Shown one piece after another: positions 49,981 through 59,392 of a stretch of 64,000 nucleotides of DNA. The DNA is taken from assembly GCF_013300725.1 (NCBI RefSeq), contig NZ_JAAIMM010000010.1, positions 1 through 64,000 on the forward strand. Reading direction: 5' to 3'. The notes beneath the pieces were generated by a model. That model saw only the letters and a program-made list of their open reading frames with translations, was not told the DNA's origin and ran no database searches. The stretch is from Allocoprococcus comes (lineage in GTDB: Bacteria > Bacillota > Clostridia > Lachnospirales > Lachnospiraceae). Numbering within the stretch: the stretch's first letter is position 1; every line of letters begins with the position of its first letter. A program made the position numbers and the translations under genes.

Positions 49981-51729
49981 TTAAAGAGTAATCTCTTCTA
50001 TTTTACAGGTATGTTCTTTCGTTGCTTTTTTGTAATTAATTCCTACTAACAGTACTTCTCCATGATATTCTTTCAGACTCTTCGGATAATTTCTTTTCTT
50101 TATCTGAGCAAGCGCAGCCTCTTCCGTCTGATTCCATTTCAGTTCTACAATAATTGCCGGTTTCTCACTTCCTGCTTTTGGATAGAATACAATATCTGCA
50201 ATTCCTTTTCCTGCCGGAAGTTCTTCCATCTTTGTATAATAATCCTTACTGCTCAGATATGCCATTTTTACAACCGATCTAAGTGCCTGCTCATTATTAT
50301 AGAAAATTTCTGCTGTATCCTCGTCATGAATTTCATCGATAATGTCTGCTACCGTTTCTCCATCTTTTTTCCAAGTTGCTTCCAGAATATTATCAGAACG
50401 GATCACCGCTTTCATAAGCTCCTGTCTGTTTCCATTTTTAATAGCACGGATAAACTCCTGCCGGATTTCCGCATTTGGAATAAATACCGTCCTGTCATCT
50501 TCATTGTACGCCAGATATCCGAGATGAATCAGCAAAGTAAGCACATCATCTCTGCTTTTCATGGAAGTCATATCATTTTGGAAGGAACCCGTATCCACTT
50601 CACAGGTCGCTCCACCAAGCATATCAATCACAGCATCTTTAAGACCATCAAAATTCAGGTCAATATAATCTCTGAGTGCTTCATAAGTCTCCGTTTTTGT
50701 CCAGTAACTGCTGTATTTATTCCGAAGAATTGATTCCATAACGGACTTTGGATTATACGCATGGATTCCTCCGACATAGTATCCGTCATACCACTGCCGC
50801 ATCACCCGGTAATCTTTTTCATATTTCTGGCAGAGATACTGTACCTCTTCTTCGGTAAATCCAATATATTTCTGCAGGGGACTTGGTTCTACCATCGTAT
50901 ACTCATAAAAATCACTGACTGCCGATTCGTGTCCGTACTTCTTGATCGGTAATATACCAGTCATATAGACGCCTGCAAAAAGCTGGTCTGTCAGACTACT
51001 CTTGAACAGGGAACGAAGCAGTAAAATATAAGAATCCAGAATTGTCTCTTTTCCTTTGCACTCGCGGAACATAGCATCCCATTCATCAATAATAAGGATT
51101 ATCTTCTCTCCGGTAATTTTGTAAATCATACAAAGTGCATCCAGAAGCTTTGACTGCCCTTTTACTACCGGATATGCTTTTGCCAGATCTTCTATGATTT
51201 CCCGCTCCATCTGTTCTACCAACGTATCATCCTGCTTCATTGTAGACAAAAACAAAGTAATATCCAGATAAATCACATCGTAATGATTGAGATATTTTTC
51301 AAAAGTCGCATCCCTCGAAATCTCAAGATCCGAAAATAATTCACGGGAATCACACCCTTTACTATAGTATGCACACAGCATCTTTGTCGCAAAAGATTTT
51401 CCGAAACGTCTCGGTCTGCTGACACAGATCAGCTTCTGTGGCGTATTCAGACAACGGTTTACAAATGCGATCAGACCGGATTTATCAATATATTCACTAT
51501 TTCGGATGGTGGAAAATCCTTCATTCCCAAGATTCAGGTATTTTTCACCAATTAGATCTGGCTGTTTTTCACCAGATCTTTTTGATTCATATACGGCATC
51601 TTCCGGTATCATCCAACGCTGTCCTTTTTTTACTGCACCATATATTTGTCCGCTTTTGCACAGCGCATTTACCTGACGTTTTGAAAGATTCCATTTATCT
51701 GCTGCCTGTAGAGATGTTATATATTCCAT
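49981..51729 (-). CDS. HTH / AAA-ATPase-like / PD-(D/E)XK nuclease protein
   Basis: A 582-residue protein. Residues 1-50 form an excisionase/MerR-like HTH (SLQAADKWNLSKRQVNALCKSG; QRWMIPEDAV). Residues 60-420 are the AAA-ATPase-like domain found with DUF1703-type nucleases, with P-loop SRPRRFGKS (104-112) and IILIIDEWDAMF as Walker B. The C-terminal 120 residues hold a PD-(D/E)XK nuclease core: GIADIVFYP, then IIVELKW (E-x-K) and an AQIKKRNY motif. Members without the HTH are abundant in gut bacteria and poorly understood. The start at 51729 has AAAGG nine bases upstream. Confidence 0.85.
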   Translation of the reverse strand: MEYITSLQAADKWNLSKRQVNALCKSGQIYGAVKKGQRWMIPEDAVYESKRSGEKQPDLIGEKYLNLGNEGFSTIRNSEYIDKSGLIAFVNRCLNTPQKLICVSRPRRFGKSFATKMLCAYYSKGCDSRELFSDLEISRDATFEKYLNHYDVIYLDITLFLSTMKQDDTLVEQMEREIIEDLAKAYPVVKGQSKLLDALCMIYKITGEKIILIIDEWDAMFRECKGKETILDSYILLLRSLFKSSLTDQLFAGVYMTGILPIKKYGHESAVSDFYEYTMVEPSPLQKYIGFTEEEVQYLCQKYEKDYRVMRQWYDGYYVGGIHAYNPKSVMESILRNKYSSYWTKTETYEALRDYIDLNFDGLKDAVIDMLGGATCEVDTGSFQNDMTSMKSRDDVLTLLIHLGYLAYNEDDRTVFIPNAEIRQEFIRAIKNGNRQELMKAVIRSDNILEATWKKDGETVADIIDEIHDEDTAEIFYNNEQALRSVVKMAYLSSKDYYTKMEELPAGKGIADIVFYPKAGSEKPAIIVELKWNQTEEAALAQIKKRNYPKSLKEYHGEVLLVGINYKKATKEHTCKIEEITL

Positions 51730-51766
51730 TGAATTCATCCTTTCTGACTTAATTTCTGTTATTCTA

Positions 51767-51812
51767 ATTATAACCGGGAAGTGGGAAGTAAGCAATGCTT
51801 ACTTCCCACTTC
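51767..51812 (-). promoter_or_regulatory. Promoter overlapped by a 16-bp perfect inverted repeat
   Basis: Minus-strand TTGCTT (51790-51795) and TATAAT (51767-51772), 17 bp apart. GAAGTGGGAAGTAAGC (51778-51793) and its exact complement (51797-51812) flank three bases. The repeat covers the -35 and most of the spacer. It lies between divergent genes, so it is more likely an operator than a terminator. Confidence 0.65.
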
Positions 51813-51903
51813 TCTATATATTTCTTTCTTTATAAATTCATGTATGATATACTAAAGAATAACTGTATTTCATTCACAAATATTATCAAAAAAAGATACA
51901 CTC

Positions 51904-53091
51904 ATGAAACCATTTTATAAAAGCAAAAACTTACTTTTTTACACACTATATACGGTACTAACTTCCATCGCCCTGACCCGCGGAATTTTTCTGCTGTTTT
52001 TAACCCACAAAGGTTTAAGCGTTTCCGAAGTGGCACTTTATTCCATTGTGTTAAATATTTCCATCACCATTTTTGAAATACCTACCGGCTATTTTGGTGA
52101 TAAATTCGGAAAACGTAACTCCCTGATGCTCGGATGCTTTTTACTCGCACTTCATTCATTTACAATGATAATCTCCAAAAAACCGGTTGCTTTTATGATT
52201 CTAGCAGGATTGGAAGGATTTGCCTACACATTTGTCACCGGTAGTAACAGTGCATTATTATATGATATTTTAAAAAGAGAGCATACTGAAAATGACTATT
52301 TGAAAATAAATTCAAAAGTTCTTTCACTTGAATCACTGATAATTGGTATTTCAATCTTTATCGGTGGAGAACTGGCTGCATGTTCATGGAACCTTGTCTA
52401 CGAAATTCAAATAGTTACCATGCTTTTTGCAATTGTATTTCTGCGAAATATTGATGAACCGAAACATAATTCAAAAGCAGTTCATCTTAAAACAGATTTC
52501 AAGAAATACAGACCGGGAACGATTTTATGCTTTTTCATCCTCATTTCCAGCATAACAGATGGTATATTTGGCGGATATTATAATATGAATCAGCTATTTT
52601 TGGACCGAATTCACATCAATATTTCAACAATTGGATTTTTCTTTTCCGCATCGTATTTTATCAATTCAGTAGCCTACCTGTTAGTTGGATTTATTTTGAA
52701 AATATTAAATCACAAACAGGTATTTATATATGGTTTATTCATACAGGGATTTCTGTTTCTGCTATTGATGCACATGAAAAATCCTTCTGTTTTCCTGATT
52801 TTTACAATTATTGCCTGTTTTATACCGGAAATACTTTTTACTGTTTCTGACAGTATTATCCAGGACTATATAGACTCCAAATATCGTGCCACTATCTTGT
52901 CCGTTGTTTCTATGCTGCGCACTTGCACCACTGCTCTGTGCTATGGAATTATGGGAAAGGTATTTGATCAGATTTCTCTTGGATTTTTCTTTTTGGGACT
53001 CGCTGCTGTTACACTGATTTTTGCAGGGTTGTCAGTTGTTGCCTGGTTAATACTAAATTATTCAAAATTTCATGCTAACAATAAATGTTAA
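51904..53091 (+). CDS. MFS transporter
   Basis: A 395-residue membrane protein with twelve helices. The MFS loop 2-3 motif is visible as GYFGDKFGKRNSLMLG (approx. 64-79), and a long polar loop (DEPKHNSKAVHLKTDFKKYRPG) separates the two halves. The family covers drug and sugar carriers; the substrate is unknown. The upstream ribosome binding site is weak (AAAAAAGATA), and the gene is more AT-rich than its neighbours, which may point to low expression or acquisition. Confidence 0.85.
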   Translation: MKPFYKSKNLLFYTLYTVLTSIALTRGIFLLFLTHKGLSVSEVALYSIVLNISITIFEIPTGYFGDKFGKRNSLMLGCFLLALHSFTMIISKKPVAFMILAGLEGFAYTFVTGSNSALLYDILKREHTENDYLKINSKVLSLESLIIGISIFIGGELAACSWNLVYEIQIVTMLFAIVFLRNIDEPKHNSKAVHLKTDFKKYRPGTILCFFILISSITDGIFGGYYNMNQLFLDRIHINISTIGFFFSASYFINSVAYLLVGFILKILNHKQVFIYGLFIQGFLFLLLMHMKNPSVFLIFTIIACFIPEILFTVSDSIIQDYIDSKYRATILSVVSMLRTCTTALCYGIMGKVFDQISLGFFFLGLAAVTLIFAGLSVVAWLILNYSKFHANNKC

Positions 53092-53127
53092 AAAAGCCGC
53101 ATGGAAAAACTTTCGTTTTTTCATGCG
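53090..53127 (-). terminator. Terminator at the end of the sugar operon
   Basis: Minus-strand GCATGAAAAAAC pairs with GTTTTTCCATGC around GAAA, then GGC and six T. It also lies at the end of the convergent MFS gene. Confidence 0.8.
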
Positions 53128-53159
53128 CCCCTTCACAAGATTGTATCCCTAATATTTAC

Positions 53160-54032
53160 TTAAAAACATCCATCAGATCCAAAAATCTTCATTGCACTTT
53201 CCACGTTCGCCTGCATTGCAGTCACTCCAGCTCTAGCTATCTCTTCAAAAAACACTGCATCTGTTTCCTTCTTATCATTCAGATACTGCATCACACCTTT
53301 TCCACCCGCCAGCGATAAATATGTATAATAGTTAATCTTGCAGATTCCATTTTTAATCGCAGTTTTATACTCTTCTTCGCTTAAGCCGGAACCACCGTGC
53401 ATCACATACGGGATATCTTTCGCATTTTTTATCAGAGTAATCCGATCCAGATCCAGCACCGGCTTTTCTGTATAAATACCATGTGCTGTTCCAAATCCAA
53501 TTGCAAGTGCATCCACTTCTGTTTTTTCAATAAATTCTTTTGCCATTGCAGGATCCGTATATGCTTCTTCACGCGTATAGGATTTTCCGCTTCCTTCCGC
53601 CGCACCTGCTTTTGAAGTCAGGATATGACCAAGCTCTGCTTCTACAGAAGCCCCCTTTTTATGTGCATATTCTACAACAGTCCTTGTCTCCTGAACATTG
53701 TCTTCAAACGGCTTTGCAGATGCGTCATACATCACCGAAGTAAATCCCATATCGACAGCATGCCTGCAGCTTTCAATACTTGCACCATGATCCAGATGTA
53801 CAACAACCGGAACCTTTGCCGCTTTTGCAAGCTGTAGCATAACAGGTCCGATCACATCAATGGAAATCAGATGTCTGTGTGAATCCGCATACTGCAGAAT
53901 CACAGGGCTTTTCAGCTCCTCTGCCGCAGCTATAATCGCCATTCCGGATTCCAGAGATGTACAGTTAAATGCACCAACTCCATATTTTTCCTGTTTTGCT
54001 TTTTCAAGCACTTCCTTTAAGGTTACTAACAT
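53160..54032 (-). CDS. Class II ketose-bisphosphate aldolase
   Basis: A 290-residue zinc-dependent aldolase of the fructose-bisphosphate/tagatose-bisphosphate family. Zinc ligands and active-site residues lie in VVVHLDHGAS (His-Asp-His), EAELGHI, IGFGTAHGIY and VMHGGSGLSEEEYKTAIKNGICKIN. It should cleave a ketose 1-phosphate or bisphosphate to dihydroxyacetone phosphate and an aldehyde. It is the last gene of the operon and starts 7 bp inside the oxidoreductase gene. It is probably dedicated to the imported sugar rather than glycolysis. Confidence 0.9.
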   Translation of the reverse strand: MLVTLKEVLEKAKQEKYGVGAFNCTSLESGMAIIAAAEELKSPVILQYADSHRHLISIDVIGPVMLQLAKAAKVPVVVHLDHGASIESCRHAVDMGFTSVMYDASAKPFEDNVQETRTVVEYAHKKGASVEAELGHILTSKAGAAEGSGKSYTREEAYTDPAMAKEFIEKTEVDALAIGFGTAHGIYTEKPVLDLDRITLIKNAKDIPYVMHGGSGLSEEEYKTAIKNGICKINYYTYLSLAGGKGVMQYLNDKKETDAVFFEEIARAGVTAMQANVESAMKIFGSDGCF

Positions 54033-55036
54033 GATCTTCCTCCTGCATCTTCAAATGCGCGGTCCAGAATCGAAGCATTCAGCAACGTCTCTTCTTTTGA
54101 GACAAGAGGTTTCTCGCCCTCCCGGATACATCTGCCAAACTGTTCAATCTCAAGCATATAGTTATCTGGGCAGAATACCATATATTCCGTCTTTTTCTCG
54201 TCCAAAATTTCTACATTATTTACCACACCTTCTGATGTAACTGTAAATTTCTGCACATATCTGCAGTTGAAATTGCACGGAACTTCGATCCGTCCCTTTT
54301 CACCTACCACTGCATAATAACCTCTGGAATAAGAATTCAGTGAAGAATAGCTTGCTGCCTGTGTTCCATCTTCATACATCAGAAGTGTTGTATTACTTAC
54401 ATCCACACCTCTCTCCGGATCCATCTCTGCCAGTGCTTTTACCTTCACCGGTTTTTTTAAGTCCATCAGATAGCTGATCGTGCTGATATTGTAGCATGCC
54501 ATGTCATAGAATGAACCGCCTCCGAGCTTCTGGTTCATACGGATATTTGACATATCAGTAAGTACATCTGTCAAATGTGACTCAATATATTTCACTTTTC
54601 CGATTTTGCCCTCATCGATCACTTCTTTTACTTTCTGAACCAGTGGCGCATGCCGGAAAGCAAATGCTTCCATGAGCAGAACTCCATGCTCTTCACAGAT
54701 TTCATACATTTTCTCAGCTTCTTTTGCATTCAATGCCAGAGGCTTTTCACAAAGAATATGTTTTCCTGCTTTTGCTGCCTTTTCTACCCACTCAAAATGC
54801 ATGGAATTCGGAAGTGGGATATAGACAGCTTCCACATTCTCGTCTGCCAGAAGTGCGTCATAGCTGTCGTATGCTTTTTCAGCTCCGTACAATTTCTGAA
54901 ATGCCTCTGCCTTTTCTTTTCCTCTGCTGGCAACGGCGTAAAAACTGGCATTCTCTGTCTGTAAAAGTCCCGGAATGGTTCTTACCTTTGCAATTGCTGC
55001 GCAGCCAAGAACGCCCCAGTTAATTTTCTTTTCCAT
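54026..55036 (-). CDS. Gfo/Idh/MocA-family oxidoreductase
   Basis: A 336-residue NAD(P)-dependent sugar oxidoreductase. The Rossmann motif GVLGCAAIAK is near the N-terminus, VEAVYIPLPNSMHFEW and the family-defining CEKPLALNAKEA follow (approx. 70-105), and a C-terminal substrate domain with GGGSFYDMACYNIS closes the fold. The start is uncertain: 55036 has AGGTG six bases upstream, but 55042 and a GTG at 55045 are possible. It probably oxidises or epimerises a ring hydroxyl of the operon's substrate. Confidence 0.88.
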   Translation of the reverse strand: MEKKINWGVLGCAAIAKVRTIPGLLQTENASFYAVASRGKEKAEAFQKLYGAEKAYDSYDALLADENVEAVYIPLPNSMHFEWVEKAAKAGKHILCEKPLALNAKEAEKMYEICEEHGVLLMEAFAFRHAPLVQKVKEVIDEGKIGKVKYIESHLTDVLTDMSNIRMNQKLGGGSFYDMACYNISTISYLMDLKKPVKVKALAEMDPERGVDVSNTTLLMYEDGTQAASYSSLNSYSRGYYAVVGEKGRIEVPCNFNCRYVQKFTVTSEGVVNNVEILDEKKTEYMVFCPDNYMLEIEQFGRCIREGEKPLVSKEETLLNASILDRAFEDAGGRSC

Positions 55037-55048
55037 CTCCATCACCTA

Positions 55049-56797
55049 TTATGCGAGTTTTCCTTCTACAAATTCTCTCATTCCCTGGAAAATCAGATAT
55101 ACAGAAGTTGCTCCTGCATCCTGATGTCCTATTGCTCTTTCAAGCAGAGATTTTGCACGTCCGAATTTTGCAACATATTTCTTTGTATTTTCAACACCCT
55201 GTTTTGCACCTTCTTCTGCTGCTTTTAACATTTCAAGAAGTCCTTTGTCTGCATTTGCCGCAAGAGCATCGACAGCCGGTGAAAGTGCATCTACCATGGT
55301 CTTATCGCCAACTTCTGCTCCTCCTCTTTCCTGAATTGCAGCAAGGCTCTTCTTTTCCATATCAGCCAGATCTTTTGCTGTGATCACTGCCTGCGGATCC
55401 ATTCCCTTTGCACCTGCCAGATACAGGCTTCCGAAAATAACACCTGAAGCACCGCCCATAGACATCAGCATTGCCTGACCTGCGGTTTCAAACAGCTGGT
55501 AAGCATTCTCTTCACCCTGCATTTTGAGCAGTTTTTTCTTTGCTTTCTGCATACCGCCTGCCATGCCGATTCCGTGATCTCCATCACCAATCGCACTGTC
55601 AATTTCTGTCAGGTATGGTTTATTTGCAATAATCTTATCTGCAATATAAAGAAGCATGTTTCTTGTATCTTCTGCATTTAATTCTGTAAGTTCGCCTTCT
55701 TTGCTTCTCACAATCTCTGCCGGTTCTACATCATTTTCATCGAACTCGATTTCTTCATCTTCTCCGTCATCTTCAACGGTCTCACCAGATACAGATCCTT
55801 TTGCATAATATGGTGAATAGCACGGTGCATCATAATATGGTTTCAGTTCATCATCCAGTTTCAGGAATGTGATTGAAAATCCACCCATTTCCATACAGGT
55901 ACAATAGGTCTTGATTTCTGTATCGTAGATCTTAAGTCCATCCTTGTGCATACGTTTATGTAATTCATAAAATACAAGGTTCAGTTCAAGAAGTGGTGTA
56001 GATCCAAGTCCATTGACCAGAACTGCGATTTCATCGCCTTCTTTTAATCCCATCTCTTCTTTCAGCTCTTTGTACATACGGTCAACCATATCACTGCAAG
56101 GCATCATCTTTGTACGTTCAATTCCCGGTTCACCGTGAAGTCCCATACCAAATTCCATCTCATCGTCTGCGATTTCAAATGTCGGTTTGTCATTTCCCGG
56201 AAGTGTTCCAGGTGATGTTGCAAGTCCGATGGTATTTGTATTATCTCTTGCTTTTTCTGTAATGCGGACAACCTCTTCCAGACTGAGTCCCGCATCACAT
56301 GCAGCTCCGGCAATCTTAATGGTGTATACATCTCCGGCAATACCACGGCGGTCTGTAATTCTTTCCTTCGGTGCTGATGCAAAATCATCCCACTCACGAA
56401 CATGTGCCGTCTTCATTCCTTCTGCCTGGCACATTTCTTCTGCCATATCAAAGTTCAGGTTATCTCCTGCGTAGTTTCCATAAACAAAGAGGACACCTTT
56501 TCCCTGGTCAACTGCTTTTGCAGCTTCCATGATCAGTTCCGGATTCGGGGAAGCACATACATTTCCACACGCAACAGCATCTGCAAGTCCTGCTCCGCAA
56601 TATCCGGTAAACAGCGGTTCATGTCCGCTTCCACCACCGATTACAAGTGCAACTTTATCTTTTCTGTGTCCTTTATAAGTAAATGCATTGTATTCGCCAA
56701 CTTTTTTATAATACTTTCTATATGCCATCAGATATCCTGCAAGGCTTTCTTCCACAACATTTGATACGTCTTTATTTAAAATTTTCTTTGTTCCCAT
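55049..56797 (-). CDS. Fused DhaK-DhaL ketose kinase
   Basis: A 582-residue ATP-dependent kinase of the dihydroxyacetone kinase family. The DhaK part (1-335) has VIGGGSGHEPL (52-62) and the covalent substrate-binding His221 in GMGLHGEPGIERT. An acidic linker (approx. 338-360, rich in Asp/Glu) joins it to the DhaL part (375-580) with the ATP/Mg motif IGDGDHGIG (403-411) and GGASGVIFG. Single-chain members phosphorylate dihydroxyacetone, but also erythrulose and related ketoses in catabolic clusters. Beside a sugar importer and SIS isomerase, a C4 or C5 ketose is more likely than dihydroxyacetone. Confidence 0.9.
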   Translation of the reverse strand: MGTKKILNKDVSNVVEESLAGYLMAYRKYYKKVGEYNAFTYKGHRKDKVALVIGGGSGHEPLFTGYCGAGLADAVACGNVCASPNPELIMEAAKAVDQGKGVLFVYGNYAGDNLNFDMAEEMCQAEGMKTAHVREWDDFASAPKERITDRRGIAGDVYTIKIAGAACDAGLSLEEVVRITEKARDNTNTIGLATSPGTLPGNDKPTFEIADDEMEFGMGLHGEPGIERTKMMPCSDMVDRMYKELKEEMGLKEGDEIAVLVNGLGSTPLLELNLVFYELHKRMHKDGLKIYDTEIKTYCTCMEMGGFSITFLKLDDELKPYYDAPCYSPYYAKGSVSGETVEDDGEDEEIEFDENDVEPAEIVRSKEGELTELNAEDTRNMLLYIADKIIANKPYLTEIDSAIGDGDHGIGMAGGMQKAKKKLLKMQGEENAYQLFETAGQAMLMSMGGASGVIFGSLYLAGAKGMDPQAVITAKDLADMEKKSLAAIQERGGAEVGDKTMVDALSPAVDALAANADKGLLEMLKAAEEGAKQGVENTKKYVAKFGRAKSLLERAIGHQDAGATSVYLIFQGMREFVEGKLA

Positions 56798-56823
56798 TTA
56801 TAATGCCTCCTTATCCCTTATCG

Positions 56824-57387
56824 CTATTCAACATTTCGATGATTCTTTGACATTTTTTCAAAAGTAAGATCCGGTGTCTCATCTACAATTGTCATGATGA
56901 TGATATCAAATAATATCAGCAGACACTGTTCAAACAGATTTCCCATTGGCTGGAAAGACGGAACCACATCATCCGTTCCTCTGTAAACTGCAGCCGGAAC
57001 AAAAAATACCTTATCCGCAACATTTTTTGCAGTGTCACCGCTTGGTGATCCGGTCACGACATAGATCATAGCTCCCGCTTCTTTTGCACGTTCACAGATA
57101 TAATTGATATGTCCGATACGTCCATCCCCAAGGGTTGCGATCAGAAGATCTCCTTCTCCGATCGACGGGGTTGTGTCGTCCCAGATCCAGTGGATCTCTT
57201 TTCCCATATGCATCAGTCTCATGGCAAACGCTCTTGTCGCCATACCTTCCCGTCCGACACCGATCAGGAAAATCCGGTCATGCGCCTTTACTTCATCAAT
57301 AAACTCACGCATATTCTGCTGATCCACTCTTTCGAATACCTGCCTGTATTCTTCGAGAATTTTTTCATACGTTTCTTTGTAATCCAT
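56824..57387 (-). CDS. HxlB-like SIS-domain sugar-phosphate isomerase
   Basis: A 187-residue single-domain SIS protein. IFLIGVGREGMATRAFAMRLMHMG (approx. 40-63) and DLLIATLGDGRIGHINYICERAKEAGA match 6-phospho-3-hexuloisomerase-type proteins, which convert ketose and aldose phosphates. The usual serine-rich loop (SGSG) is replaced by LGDGR, so specificity may differ. The start at 57387 has GGAGG seven bases upstream. It sits between the TIM-barrel gene and the kinase. Confidence 0.85.
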   Translation of the reverse strand: MDYKETYEKILEEYRQVFERVDQQNMREFIDEVKAHDRIFLIGVGREGMATRAFAMRLMHMGKEIHWIWDDTTPSIGEGDLLIATLGDGRIGHINYICERAKEAGAMIYVVTGSPSGDTAKNVADKVFFVPAAVYRGTDDVVPSFQPMGNLFEQCLLILFDIIIMTIVDETPDLTFEKMSKNHRNVE

Positions 57388-57398
57388 CCTGTGCCTCC

Positions 57399-58289
57399 TT
57401 AACATCCAAGCTCTTTATGAAGATAATCCATTGTCTTTTTCATTCCTTCATAAACGGCATCGTCATCATCTTCAAAAATAGTTACAACTTCCAGATACTG
57501 TGTAATATTATCCAGTCCGGCTCCGGTTGTGGCTCTCTTAATAAGCTCCGGTGTAATAATTCCTTCTTCATGGGTGAAATCCCAGTGTCTGTCCCACAAC
57601 CCGTCTGTCTGCTGTAAATGGATTGATCCAATATACGGAGCACATTTATTAAACCAGAGTTCAATATCTGCTTCTTCTTTCAGAAGTGGTTTATAAAGGG
57701 CATGTCCCCAGTCAACCAGCAGTTTGATCGGAATATCTGTACCTTCCAGATCCTGCATCATTTTCACAGATACTTCCGGACTGTGTGGAAATTCTGTAAT
57801 CAGCGGGGTTGCTTCAATATGGATTTCTTTCAGACCTTTTACTTTGCCATATTCAGCAAGCTGTCTCAGATAATTCAGCATATCCTGGTAAAGTTCTTCC
57901 CGTCTTTCCGGGTTTCTTGCATCTTCATAATCCATTCCACCAACCGGTGTTCCCATTACACTTGCACCCATTTCAACTGTCATATCAATGGCTCTCTTGA
58001 AAAAGGTAAATGCAACATCTCTCTGAACTTTTGACGGTGCAAGAAGATGTGCATAAGAGTAAGATGCAAGTCCTCCAAATGTTGCATCAATACTGACACC
58101 TGCTGCTTCAAATGCATCTTTATACTGATATACCATGACATCTCTCTGTTTCTGCGGCCACCACGGATCAATCAGATCCCAGCTAAACTGCACGTGATCC
58201 ACACCAAAATCTTCTTTTACCATCTTTGCCAGTTTTACCGGATCCATCCAGCGTTTTACTGCAAATGATAAGTTTAACCCCAATCTCAT
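57399..58289 (-). CDS. Xylose-isomerase-like TIM-barrel isomerase/epimerase
   Basis: A 296-residue member of the AP-endonuclease-2 / sugar isomerase-epimerase TIM-barrel superfamily. Metal-binding candidates lie in EIHIEATPL, LLVDWGHALYKP and IGSIHLQQTDGLWDRHWDFT. Such enzymes isomerise or epimerise free sugars and sugar acids. It is the first catabolic gene after the importer, so it may act before phosphorylation. The substrate is unknown. Confidence 0.87.
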   Translation of the reverse strand: MRLGLNLSFAVKRWMDPVKLAKMVKEDFGVDHVQFSWDLIDPWWPQKQRDVMVYQYKDAFEAAGVSIDATFGGLASYSYAHLLAPSKVQRDVAFTFFKRAIDMTVEMGASVMGTPVGGMDYEDARNPERREELYQDMLNYLRQLAEYGKVKGLKEIHIEATPLITEFPHSPEVSVKMMQDLEGTDIPIKLLVDWGHALYKPLLKEEADIELWFNKCAPYIGSIHLQQTDGLWDRHWDFTHEEGIITPELIKRATTGAGLDNITQYLEVVTIFEDDDDAVYEGMKKTMDYLHKELGC

Positions 58290-58317
58290 CTGAAAAATAC
58301 CTCCTTCTTAGTCGTAA

Positions 58318-58347
58318 GACTGGCAGCACCATGTCAAACTGCCAGTC
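58318..58347 (-). other. Intercistronic hairpin
   Basis: GACTGGCAG pairs with CTGCCAGTC around twelve bases, between the permease and the isomerase genes. No T-run follows, so it more likely protects or processes the mRNA than terminates it. Confidence 0.6.
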
Positions 58348-58364
58348 CTATATGCATTTAAAAT

Positions 58365-59372
58365 TTAGTTCAATTTAATCTTTTTCTGTCTGTTTTCACG
58401 AACGATATCGGAAATAGAACTGAAGGAAATAGCAAGTACTACAACGATACCGCTGACTGCTGACTGCCAGTAAGAGTTAACACCGAACAGTACAATGATG
58501 TTCTGGATAATTGTAATGACTGCTGCTCCGATCAGGGCTCCTGCCGGATTACCAACACCACCTGTAAGTGATACACCACCGATTACAGATGCTGCGATCG
58601 AGTTCATTGGCCAGTCTTCACCGATTGCTGTCTGGGCTGAACCAAGACGGCATACATACAGAAGACCTGCAAGTGCTGAGATAAGACCCACCAGTGAGTA
58701 GATCATAACACGAATGCGATCTACTTTGATTCCAAGAATCTTAGCAGCTTCTTTACTATTACCAATTGCATAGATGTAGCGACCTGTTTTTGTCTTCTTA
58801 ACCATGAATAAGATTAAGATCAATACAATAATACAGATAATGAACGGAATCGGAATTGGTCCGACAGACTGTTTTCCAAGTGCCTGTGTATCAGACGGAA
58901 TACCGGTAACTGCTTTACCTTTTGTGATAACCAGGTTGATACCACCATATACACCCTGCATACCGATTGTAGCAACCATAGAGTTCAGACGGAGACGTGT
59001 GATGATAATACCGTTGATAAATCCAAAAATAAGTCCGAGAATTAATCCGATTACCAGGCAAAGCCATGGGTTTAATCCTACATTTACCATTAACATACCT
59101 GTTAAGATACCAGACAGGCAGGCAATCTTACCTACAGATAAGTCCAGTTCTCCAACTAACAAAAGCAGTGACTGCGCAATACCGATCATGCCGACAAATG
59201 CCAGATCTCGAAGTACAGACTGTAAGTTATACACATTTAAGAAGTATGGTGACACAATACTTGCAATAATAATCATAACCACCAGTATTGCCGCCATCGC
59301 TGTCATATTACTTTTCTTTAATGCACTGATAAATGCATTTCCAGATTTTTGTTTTGTATTTTCTTTACTCAT
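58365..59372 (-). CDS. Ribose-type sugar ABC transporter permease
   Basis: A 335-residue membrane protein of the RbsC/AraH family with about ten helices. Diagnostic segments are LLLVGELDLSVGKIACLSGI, NGIIITRLRLNSMVATIGMQG and SVIGGVSLTGGVGNPAGALIGA. It pairs with itself to form the channel and with the ATPase gene just upstream. It belongs to the CUT2 family, which imports pentoses, polyols and similar monosaccharides. Confidence 0.93.
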   Translation of the reverse strand: MSKENTKQKSGNAFISALKKSNMTAMAAILVVMIIIASIVSPYFLNVYNLQSVLRDLAFVGMIGIAQSLLLLVGELDLSVGKIACLSGILTGMLMVNVGLNPWLCLVIGLILGLIFGFINGIIITRLRLNSMVATIGMQGVYGGINLVITKGKAVTGIPSDTQALGKQSVGPIPIPFIICIIVLILILFMVKKTKTGRYIYAIGNSKEAAKILGIKVDRIRVMIYSLVGLISALAGLLYVCRLGSAQTAIGEDWPMNSIAASVIGGVSLTGGVGNPAGALIGAAVITIIQNIIVLFGVNSYWQSAVSGIVVVLAISFSSISDIVRENRQKKIKLN

Positions 59373-59392
59373 AATTAAACTTCCTCTTTCAT

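Noticed and set aside
51778-51812. Inverted repeat read as a terminator
   Set aside because: It lies between divergent genes, has no T-run, and overlaps a promoter.
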